Below are positions 46,701 through 58,700 of a stretch of 64,000 nucleotides of DNA, in pieces. The number at the start of each line of letters is the position of its first letter. Positions within the stretch are counted from its first letter, which is position 1. This stretch comes from Epinephelus fuscoguttatus (lineage: Eukaryota; Chordata; Actinopteri; Perciformes; Serranidae), in contig NC_064771.1 of the NCBI RefSeq assembly GCF_011397635.1, positions 16,741,379 to 16,805,378 of the forward strand. The letters are read 5' to 3'. A program made the position numbers and the translations under genes. The notes beneath the pieces were generated by a model. That model made no database searches. It was not told the origin of the DNA and saw nothing but the letters and a program-made list of their open reading frames with translations.

Positions 46701-49700
46701 ACAGTTTAGTGTTGTTAAGTTATGAGGCCTCACCTCCTGATTGCTCCTGCCAGTCACTGGACAGGGGTCCCAGGCAGAGGTCGATGTGACTTGAGAAGGC
46801 AGAGCTCGGGCAGAGGTTGGAGCTGTGAGGTGTGGGCGAGGAGGTTGTCCAGGAGGAGGGGCTCCTCACTTCGCAGCATGAACACCGGCTGAGCGAAACG
46901 GGACCATCTTCCACTGACCTGTGTACGCATACAAATATGAATACAAACAAATATGTACAGTACGGATGATAAACCCTGGACAGGTCATCAGACTATCACA
47001 GGGCTGACACATAAAGACAGACAACCATTCACTCTCACATTCATACCTACGGACAATTTAGAGTCAGACTCAGTTAACTTGGATCCCCAAATCTATCTCC
47101 TGGCTGTGAAAGACAAAGGCTGTTTTTATTAGCCAATCACAGGAGAACCAACAGATTAAAAGCAGTGATCAATGTCTGATGAGTTCAGTTTAACCCAAAT
47201 GTGTATGGCCTATAATATTCTGGCAGCAAGTTCTCAATGTGTGGGTTTATACCTGCGTATCGCTTTTGTTTTAAAGTTTGTCACCCTACTGACTTTGTAA
47301 CTCGACTGTGACAGAGCCTCCTCACCTTCTCCTGAGCTGCAGGGACAGAATACGAGTGCTGCTGTAAATAGATTATGCCGAGCAAATCAGTCAGAAATCC
47401 AGAGCTTTCCCCAGGAATAGGTTAGACGAGGTGAGAGGTGTTGCCCCCCTCCTGACCAACTGACTGATTGAGCTGTTTACCACCAACATTTTCCTCCATC
47501 CATTAACATGAAAGGTGTAAGCCTTATCAGTCACTGAGTCTGACAGACATTCTACCTCCATAAATAACGTGGCATTTTGCTTTGTTTATTACAGTTATAG
47601 AAAAAAAGGGAAAACTAATTCTCTGAAGTCAATAAGCATTATGACAACATTATTAACATGCTATTATGTTTGTTTATAAATGGGTTTACAGAGCCACTAG
47701 TGTCGAGACGAGAGGGCTCTCTCAAAAACCTTTTATACAGCCTGTTCAAAGTGGGAATTCTGTGCTGTTATTCTGCCGTTCACTATTAGGTACGAACAGG
47801 CCCTTTGCTGCATGTCATCCTCCCTCTTTCTCCCTCTTTTACGCTATATCTGTCCTTTAACTTAACGACAAAAAGCCCCAAAAATATCGGTAAAAAAAAA
47901 AGGCTTCTTTTAATAGAATATTGACTAGTTTGTAGGAGGGCTGTTCTGATTTATTTTATATTATATCTTAACCTGCCCTGGTCAGCAGTGCAGCATTAGT
48001 TACCACAGTAATCTTCCCTGTTTAAAAAAGAACTTGCCATGATCAAAAGACCTGAGCCAATTATACTAATGAGATGAAAGCCTATGCATGACATTTTGGC
48101 AGTCTGATTTAAGCCATAATTGGTTTTGTGACTTATCATTAGTGTAAAAGTTCAAACATGTAGAAGTTCTCTGTGACTCACGCTGTTGGGTTTGTTCTGT
48201 GTTTTACCTGGCAGCTGGGATCACTTGTCTCCCTCTGGTGGTGGACAGAGAAGAGAGCAGCTGCTGCTTTTCACTGAACACAAGAACATCTCTGAGGCTG
48301 GAATTTGTCAGAGCAGTGCCAGCTCGACACACGCTGAACAGGTCGTAGCACAGGACTACTGCTCCTCGTACCGGCACTGTGGAGCCCTCGGGGAAAGTCT
48401 GATCTATGCAGGAGAGAGGGGAGGTGAAGGAGCACGGTGAGAGATGGTGGGAAAAGAAGAAGAGGGAAAAGGACACAGAAAGAGAGAGAGAGAGCGGAGG
48501 AGACGGTTATTAAGAATGAGAAAAGAAATATCTTCCTTCACTTCCAAAAGTCGTCTATCGCTGAACAACACACTCTCCTCCTGCCCTCACCTGCTCCAGT
48601 GACATTCCCAACGATGTAAAATCCGTCCTGGTCGATGGATCCGGTCAAAGGAAGAGCGATTACGGTCCCACTGCGCTCCTGGTCAAACACGGAGAGCACC
48701 AGGCCCCGCAGATCTGTCATGGGGGGGCCGTGCAGCTCCACAAATCCCCTCTGCTGGCTGTGATTGGTCCAATGGCCGCTAGCCACCTCACTGATGACCA
48801 CACCTTCAGGGGCTGGAGGGGGGCGGGGGCAGCTGTTCTCCCTCAGGGGTGTGGGTGGAGCCACCTGCAGTTATTGATGCATTTTGAGCATTCATGATTT
48901 TAACAGCTTTGAAAAAACAAACACATTTTGTTCAGCTTCTGCTCAGAAACTTTCATTTGTATTTTTTTCTTTAGGAAGTACGGAGGAGTGTGTCTTGGCC
49001 TTTAATTGTAGCATGCTCGATGAAACTGTCACCCTTTGCACTTACTGAGAAAGCAGACAGGTCGTAGGGGTAAAGGCCTCTACAGCGGCTGAGCGCCTCA
49101 TCACCAGGTAACACCTCAGGGTCCTCCAGCAGAGGCAGCTGACCCGGGGTCAGAGCTTTACTCAGCTCCTGCGCCTCTTTATCCGATCCTCTCTGCCGGT
49201 ACACGACTGCATCCAGGAGGCCCTTGGTGGGGATCCCCCTCTGTGCGGCTGACGGCGGCCCAAAGGGGCTGCGATAGAGCGCCACAGCGTCTGGTCCGTT
49301 CTGGATGGTGTTGGGGGGCAGGCGGAGTGACGGAGCTGGCACCAACCTGTCACTGCCCAGCAGAAAGTAGCCCTTAGAAGTGGTGAAGTGTCCACTTAGG
49401 CTGATCTCCCTGTAGGGTCTGTTGTTGTGTGCGCTGAACAGTAGTATCCAGATGCCCTGCAGGGAGACCCGGCGTCCTGATGGGTGCCACAGCTCGATGT
49501 ACTCGCCGTCCTCGGCTGCGCCAGGTGTGTCGGTGTTCAGCTCATTGATCAGGAAGTCGCTGTTCCCCCAAGGTGGGAGGTGAGGCGGTGAATCTGTTCC
49601 TCCTGGAACCACTAAAGCATAAAGGAAGGAGCTGTTAAAAGAATAGCTTGACTTCACCCTTCACTTCATGTTTAGTACAGTAACACAATGCATATTGGAG

Positions 49701-52700
49701 GGCAACAGATGGCAGTGTTACACAATGATGGGGCATAAAACTGATTTCTCAAAGTTAACTTTTTCATAACTGTTTGCTAGGGTTAGGGTTAGGTAACTCT
49801 GCCAACAAGTGTGCTCAGTTCACAGTCAGATTGGAATTGTATCACTGATTCTGAGAACCACATTGCTTATATAATAATGAAACAATAAAAGGCAACACAT
49901 GCAGCAGCAGCAAAAAGCAAGAACAATGAACTTAAGTGACATTATGAGACAGATTTGGTCGACATAGCTAAAAGGTTAAAGGAATAGCTGACACTTTAGA
50001 AAAACACAGTTTTTGCCAGAAGTCCGATGAGAAGAGCCACACCACTTTCATGTCCAAGTGCTAAATATGACACTACAGGCAGCAGACATGAGGGTGCTGT
50101 GATCTTCTCATCAAAAGGCCTTTACACTTTTGAGATGTGATGAATAAATGACACAGAAATGTGAAATACTCGCCAGTGAACATTTAGCATCAAAACTATT
50201 CATACTTGTAGCGATGCAAACTTGAGACAATTGCAACACTTGTTCAATAAAGGTTGAATACGATTCACGTCAGCTCATTCTTCAGAAAAAATAATGACAG
50301 TTTGAGATACTTCTGGGGATGTTAGCACCACAGCTAACTACAGGAATCCCTTCAACCCCAAACAGTGCCTGGCAGCCATTTAGAGGTATGTTTTTGTAGG
50401 CAACTATAAGCTTCTTTTTTTTTTAATCCAATTTACTTTTAGTGAAAAGCTCTACAGAAATTTGAGTTTTCTCCAGTCAACAGGTATGCAGTGTATGAGT
50501 CTAGAGCTTTTATTGTGAAAGGTAAGAACGAAGGAGTGGATCTGGTATGTGCCGCTTTTGTCAAGGCTGAAAGGAGTGATAAAGTTTCCTATCTTAACTC
50601 GGACTACGAAGCCTCTGTGTTGTTGTTTTTACCCTTACAATTTCATTAGTTTACGCCCTTGTTTGTGGTGCAAATAAAATCAACTTCATTCTGGAAAAAA
50701 AATGTAGTTTTTTTTCTCTGCATAATATTCACGTTTTCTGTGAAAGTGCTCGTGACAAAAACAACAGTTAAAAAAAATATATTGACGTGCGAATTAATAG
50801 CAAAAAAGAAGCCTTAACTCTCAGCTAGAAGCCTGATCAAACTATAAGGCTATGTTCACATTACAAGCACATGTGACACAAATACATTTGTATTTGCTCT
50901 CATGTGACACAGGTCTGATTTTTTCCGAGTAGTGTGGACACAGTGTGGAAATTTGACTTTTTCCAATCAGATCTGGGCCACTTTCACATGTGGTCCTAAT
51001 TCTGATACATATAACTGTCGATCACTGTCTGTGCGACCACTGTGAGAACAGTTATATTAAAATTCATGTGTTTTTTTAGGGGTGGGAATCACCAGGGGCC
51101 CCACGATACAATATTATTGCTATATGGTGAATTTTGGGATAAAATACATTGCAATATATTGCGATTTATTACCTTTTTCCAACTGCTAATTAAGTCCCTA
51201 AAGGAAAACTTTGTCAATATCTGTGAGAAAAAGTTTTCAGTCTGTTCATCTCACTTCAGTGGTTTTTTTGGCAGCCAAATGTATCTAGTAGACTGAAAAA
51301 GCAATTGATTATATCATTCTAGGAGGCTACCAAAAGTTTTATTTGTATATGAAATATTTATGATTTATATAATTAAAAATATAGATACTTGGAACTGTGT
51401 AATGAAACATTATTGCCACACAATAAATATGCTATACTATGCTGTATCTACCCTCCTACAGCCACTGTTTTTGCACGTCATACTTCATTGTGCAGATGCA
51501 GTTCGCTCATCAGTGTCAAAGCAGTCTGTTAAAATTACAGAGGGCTGTCGTAGCTGTACCACTAGTGTGGTAGGCCACCCAAGTCAGCAGCCCAGACAGT
51601 TTCTCACCCCTCACACCACAGAACTACCAGTAAAAGCTGCTAATAGAGCCATAGCTGTGGCTTTTGCATTCCTTTGTCTTCTCACCATCATCCTCAACAT
51701 ATGACGAATTGTCATCTGACCTCATCATCCAAGAGAGGAACACCTTTACTGCTATGTCATTCATTTTTTCCCAACCGTGACGTTTTTTGCTTTTCTTCCA
51801 TCACACATGTATGTGACGTTTTCACACTGACGTCAGATAGGCCACAGGTCACTTCAAACATGAGCGTGAACAGTCTAGGCGGAAAGATCCTTTATGGGGA
51901 GAAAAAAATCGAAATAGAGCATTAAGCCCTGTAAGGTGAACGTAGCCTATGATGGGACAGTCAAACTGAAAATGGACAACCTAGACAAGACATGACTCTC
52001 CTGATGGTTGATTACAGATTATCAGTTGTGATAACATTGTACTCGTAAATAGGACTGTTAGGGTCTGTAAACATGCTGACAATGCTACAATAAAGTCCAG
52101 CAGACCTTTGTGTTAGTTCACATCAGCTGATGGGTATCATAAGCTCATTGATGATGTCTACTGGGGAGGGCTCTTTTGATTTCTGACTTTATTGACGTGT
52201 CTCTGAATGAAGTACTTTTTGTCAAAGTTGAACCAGCAGTCTTTTGCTTTCCCTCACATATAAGTTTGTCTAACCTGGAGCTCTTACCTGGGTGTAACCC
52301 AGAGCAGAGCTGACACCTCATTATTAATACTGTAATGAATAAAGATCAGAATCTGTACAGATAATACAATAATCTTGAGGTTAAAAGATCTTTCCTGACC
52401 TTCGAAAAAACATCTCAGAAAACAGTCTCAACATGAGGTCTATTTAGTAGCTGTTCTGAAGCTCTCTATTATATAACATCATCTTTGTTCGGACTACATT
52501 ACTTTATCTTAATATTCTTTTCTTAAACTTTTTTTGCTGCTGGACAAATGTACACTGTAATCTATTAAATGTGACTTATTTTTCACAGTTGAAGTCTGAC
52601 AAATGTGGCTGCACTCTGTGGTATTTTATCAAACATCTAGCTACTCATCTGTCCAAGAGATAGGAGAGGATTCCACATTGTAAACCACAGGCTTTCCTCA

Positions 52701-55700
52701 ACTCCAATTATTTGTGAAAGCATGACTGATTTCTCCAACAAACAGGCCCTTATCTTTCATTTCTCTTAATGGCGGTTCCTTCCCAGAGCAGCCAACTCTC
52801 AGTTCTTTAATTTTAAGCACTTGTTCCAGTGATGTAGCTTTGTTCCTCAGTTACTCAGCTGGTGAGTGATGAAATCTATAACTTCCCCGAGGTCAGCACA
52901 CTGTCTGCGTTTCAAAATGTGCACAAGGACGTATCTCTTTCGGAGAATTACTTCATGGTTCACCAAGACGGATAGAAAATCTATTTGAAAGTGTCCGTGC
53001 TGGCATGCCTCTACATGTAGCTCCTTATGGCAATATGACACTCGAGAATGAGCTTTGCTGGCATTATGGCAGCAGAACTGAGGCACTTGCACCTGAATAA
53101 ATAATCTAAATTACACCCTCTTGTGTAATATTGGTTAAACTGACATAAGTCTCTCCATGCAGATGACTCATCTTAAACTTTCTTCTGGCCAAACATCATC
53201 TCATCCTCGCTCGGTGTTAATTATTGACATTTTCTTCCTCTGCATACTTAACTCATGGCCACATCAATAATGTTGGAATCAGGTGGGAGTTAATACTGCC
53301 TGTCAATCACACGCGTGTTAACTATTTCCTTACTTACTTCATGTAAACTGCAGGGAGAAGCAAAAGCTAAATCTTTTGCTTCTGAAGAGTTGACTGAATC
53401 TCATAAGCTGTAGCAAACAACATACAAAGCTTACATTAAGCATCAAATTCAAACACTCACCAAGACTGTGCGGGCAGATCTTTGGCCAGGGGCACTGGTT
53501 GGGCTGTGCCGGAGTTTGTGGGGCCTCCCAGAAGACACCGGGATCTCTCGCCCAGGTGGCCACGCCACAGCGACTCAGGTAGAAGCCTCCCTCTCTCAAA
53601 CTGATGAAATAATAACATCATTAAGAAACAAGTCCTTGGAGTCGACTCTTATTTTGAAGGGTTATAATATTACAATTGGCTCGCACTGTCAGACACATTT
53701 ATATTTGCAGTGAATAAGCAACAGCACATCATAACGCTACTCAATAATACAGCCTCGAAATTCAAATAGTAATTTTAATGCTAAATTCCTTATAGTCTTT
53801 AGCTAGTGTGGCCTCAGGGATGGCAGTGACAGTCTGTCTGTTAGTTGGTGCATCACATTGGTTTAAACTGAAATATCTCACCAACTACTGGATAAAGTGC
53901 TGTGAAATTTATGGTTCTGAAAGGATGAATCCTACTGACTTCACTGCTACTTTGAGCTGTCTTCTAGTGGTCTTCTAGTTTGGGAGCAGGGCCGCGCCTA
54001 AACCACAACTCTAATTACCTGCCAAGCCTACTTATATCTGGTCAACCCATCCTGCTCTGTTTGTCTCAGATTTCTCGACCCACCCTCCCTTTACCTTGTC
54101 CCATTCTATGAACCATCTGGGGGGCCTGTAATCAGCTTGGGTGGAAAAACACCTGAGACGGAACCCCCAAAGTGAGTCTCCCTCTGCCTGATCTCCAGTA
54201 CATCCTCCCAGCTCAATCTAACAGAAGACAACCCTCTGCCACCTTCATCAATTCAAAATTTTAATCTGTCCAATATTTTGGTTTATGACTTAATGCCTGC
54301 AGCCTCAGCTGTGCTTAGTGTTGACTACTAATACACAAATGTTAGCATGCTAACACACTAACTAAGATAGTAATCATGGTAAATATTAATCCTACTTATG
54401 TTTTGCTCAAGGCACTATTGCGCACAGCCTCACAGAGCTGTAAACCTGAAGTCTTGTTGTTGCTGTGTTAATTTCACTGTCAAAAACTATGACAAAAAAT
54501 GTTCCTCAACTATCTGTTTTCCATGACTAAGACAAGATGCTGACGGGCTAAAAATAGATCTTTGATAATAAAAACTATGACAAAATGTATGTTTTTTTTC
54601 ACTGACGAGACTTAAAATGTTAGTGGTGGGCTATTGGACCTTCAAAATGGTTGATATTTTACTCCAACTGTGCATCTAGTCTGTCTATCAAAATATAAGT
54701 AATGTTAGTGGTTGAACTGAGTTGACAGATATGTGCAGATTCCCAGAATGCCAGTCAGACAGGTGATGACGTCCCAAACTGACAGTAACTTAAAGCAGCT
54801 GTGCTATAAAACTGTCCCTAGTCCCCCCCCCCCTCCCCGCCACCAATAAATTGAGAGAAGAAGAAGAGCCGTGTTTACAGAGAGTGTTCTTCAAGTAAGC
54901 GGTACGCAATGGGCATTGCTGAACACATAACAGTTTTACCAGATGCGTCTATAAGGACTTGGTTGTACTTTCGATGTCATGGCGAATAAAGAAGGAGCAC
55001 CATCTCAAAGAAAAAGAACAGAAGAACAGAAGAAGGCCAAACGGGACAGTGATAGGGCTCGAGCTCAAACGCGTGTAAACCTCGGTCTGGCATTCACCAA
55101 GTAGAGAGAGCTGGGAGATTTGAAAGGTTTTAAAACTGATCCCGAGTTGGCCCTTTTCCTAATCGACAGGTATGTCATTTTTGTTTTTATTTAGAGAATA
55201 TACCGCAAATTGTTAGACGTTGTTTCACTTCAATATATAACGACATGGAAGTTATAAGCAAGCTAAATGTAACGTTAGCTGATGTCAACCGCTTTTGTCT
55301 AGTAACGTTACAACAAACGCCACAAAATGAACTGTGACTGTGACCATGAACACAAATATACAGCAGGCAGTTGTCCTCAGTTTATAAGAAATTCAGAGCT
55401 ACACCAGAACATTTATGATTTTCCTCTTGCTCTCCAAAACAAATGCATGCGGTAATTGCCGGTTGCAGTCGAGATTTTACGAATGAAGCCGAAGGCTGCA
55501 GTTGGAATTTTACAACACCAGGCTGTGGGTGTCATACCGCTTCGACCAAAAGGGGTGCTATAATCAATGAAAATGCAAAGTTCCGCACAGCTGCTTTAAT
55601 GACAATACTAACGCCAAAAGGATTTGGTTGGGGAATAAAAATCTATGGACACATCTATTTTTATAATCGGGCAGAAACAAAAACACAATGCACTGTAGAA

Positions 55701-58700
55701 ATGGGAGACAGCGAGATGCCCTGTGGCTGCAAATTAGGAAGGAACAATATGACCAACCTGAACTACAGTAAGGAATCCAGATAATACACAAGTAGAGATG
55801 TTAAGAGTGAAATGTGGCTTTACAAATTTCACCTGCACTAGCTTAACTGAATTAGTTTAAAGAGAGAAAGCATTTTGACTAAGAGTTAACTAAAATGTGA
55901 TGACTTTTCATTGACTAAAAATGGACTAAAATGTGACTAAAACCAATAAGCTTTTATGCCTTAAGACTATTTTAAATAGATTTTAAAATGGCTGCCAAAA
56001 TTAACAATGGAGTGTCGTTCTGCAAAAATCTATTCAAGTGTCTTTGAGTCAGTGTTAGTGAGAGTCTACATGTGACTACCGCTCCAAAGTGATGACGCAC
56101 GCTAAACAGGGAAAAAATACATCAGCAAAGAGGAACAGTGGTCACAAGCTGACCCTCTCCTTAGTGAAATACACTTCAACAAAATGAGTTTTCCAACACT
56201 TGAAACTTTGACCTAAAAAAACCCACTGACTGTTACTAACACATCTGACAATCACACCAAAAATACATCATGAGCTTCCTCAAACTTGCATCGATGACTT
56301 CCACTCCTTGCATGTACCGCAGTCAAATTATGTCTACCATACACTACAAAACTCTGAATAAAAAACAATTGAAAATACTTTAAAAAGACTACAACTAGCT
56401 TCCTTTTTGAGATTATTCCCATCCTACTCCTAGTGGAAAACACTACACCAAACCAAACTCCCTTTGACAAACATGTCATATTAACAATTCCTTTCAATCC
56501 CACAAAAGCATATAATCCTAGAAACTCCAAATCAAAGGCATCATATGTCGGCAGTATCCTTGTGAATTCGGCATCGATATAATCCGTTAAGATAAACTGT
56601 ATTTGCCTACAGACTCCACATTTTGGATTTTGTTGCCTCAACTCACTGCCAACTTCCACTGGTCAACTGCACTATTTCAGTGGGAGGAGAACGTGGGAAT
56701 AAGAGGTGAACTGTTTCAAAAATTAAGATTTCTCACTAAAATAGGTGCTGGCTGGTGGATTAAACACAGACTCTACCAGTTTTTCCTCCATTTCCACAGA
56801 ACAAGAAAACCAAGACTTGTTCACACTCTTGCGTCTCTCCGGAGTCCCCTCCGTGTTTACCGTCTACCTGGTTTGCTGCTTCTCGTTTGGGTCCTGGAGA
56901 GAGCGCAGTGTTCACATCATGGCACTTCAGTATGAGCAAAGACTAAAAACTTATGATGACATTAAACATGTTTGATTTTGTCAGAATGTCGATACCGAAC
57001 GACTGGGATCATGGGAGAATGGGAGTGCGCAACAACTGAAGTAAAACTCATGACGATATAAAACTCATAAAACTCAAGTCGGTTGGCGTAATGCAGGCAT
57101 TAGGGTGGCTTTATGTGAGTGTCTTGCCTGTTACTGAGTTGGTAGGGCTCTCTGCCAGGGATGAGAGTCTCTGTGAGGTTGGCACTAGGCTTGTTTCCAG
57201 GTCCAGCGAACACAAATGCATCGAGAGGCTGTATCTGGCTCAGCGGACTGCCCACGGGGAAGTCTGAGGCTCTGCCACTGTAAATAGCCACCGCCCCAGA
57301 CTCATCTCCTGAGAAGTCATAACAGGAACAAAGTTACACAGAAATGAAAGTGAGCGGATGAATGAAACATTTCCACAATGAATCAAAGCTCTACTTAGCT
57401 TTCACGTGTGAAACCTGATGAACTGAAGACAATAGCGATCGTATCTAGGGCGCTAGAACAAGATCCAACCAACCGACAGCACACTGACCTTTCATAAAGC
57501 TCTTCTCTATGGTCACAGAGATCAACCCGTTCCTGGAGGCGTCCACGTTCACGTCCACACTCACGCTGACCCTGTCCGTTCTCCCGTCCAACACAACCAG
57601 CACCAGAGGACCTGCAGCTGGAGCTTCGGTGAGCTCCACAAACCCGTCCACCTGCCCTCCTCCCAGCTTCAGCTCAGTGATGACAGGAATGGTTGCCGGA
57701 GCCGCAGGCGGGGTGCAGTTATTCCTCTGACCTGGTGAAGGCGAGGACACCTGAAAGCCCCAACGATCTTCTGACAGCAGGCACCTCTCAATTGACTCGT
57801 CCCCCTCCAGGGCTGTTTCATCCTCGACGAAAGCTGGTTCTCCTGGTGTCAGAGTCTCAGCGAGGAACTCCGCGCCCCCAGTGCGACGAGTCATGTACAC
57901 AACAGCGTCCACAAGCCCGTGGGCTGTAACGTTCATCTTCTCACTGTAGCGGGCAGCAGATGTGTGGTAGAGGACGATGGCATCTGGGCCGTTCTGGACT
58001 GTGTTGGGAGGCAGGAGGATGGACGGTTTGGGCAGCATGTCCACCGAGCCCACCAGGAAGAACCCTCTATCATCTGTGCTGTGGCCTTTCAGGTCCAGCA
58101 CCTTGTAGGCTATATTTCCATTCCCATTATAGAACACGAGGGTGTAGCCATCCAGTGCAGCTCGCTGTCCGCTGGTGTGATACAGCTCCACAAACTCAGT
58201 GGTGTCCAGTCTGGGGTTGTCGGCGTTGATCTCACTGATGATGAGGCAGGGGTCACCACTGACTACCACCACCAGGCAGAGGCAGGCCACACAGGCCAAA
58301 CTGACCATGTTTGCAGCGAGGGGAGCTCCTGCAGAAAGAAGTTGCATTCCTCAGTAAAATAAGTGTTGATGCTGTCTTTATTAAACTCAAGCAATACTGG
58401 GGCTTTATTTAAAGGGCTGAAACACAATCTGAGCCACACACAAGGGCTGCCTACTGTATCAGCAGCGTGTTCACAGCACTGTAATCAAATCTTATGTTTA
58501 CAACTTGCAGACCAGACTCCCATGAGGAGAAACCTCATCATATCATGAATGAGTCTTCTATGAGTCTATTTTTTGTTCTCGGTGACATTGGGAATGCACG
58601 TCTTCTGCATGACTCATGTAATGTTGCGAAACACACTGGGAGCAGATGGAAACTTTGCATGAAACGGTGAAATGCTTTTAGCTGCGAATAAACAGGATTA

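Noticed and set aside
55443..55784. 113-codon Cys-rich frame as a secreted peptide
   Set aside because: No signal peptide, follows a repeat-borne module, and ends without a supported splice site; kept only as a note on the repeat.
56252..56659. 135-codon minus-strand frame in LTD gene intron 3
   Set aside because: No recognisable motif, and no fit to the phases of the flanking exons.
58308..58347. Upstream ATG at 58347 as the start of the LTD protein
   Set aside because: It lies beyond the strong acceptor TTTCTGCAG at 58329, so it is intronic; the ATG at 58308 gives a clean signal peptide.
57509..58362. Plus-strand frames of up to 147 codons over LTD exon 2
   Set aside because: Antisense shadows of a GC-rich coding exon; the minus-strand frame has signal peptide, domain and splice evidence.
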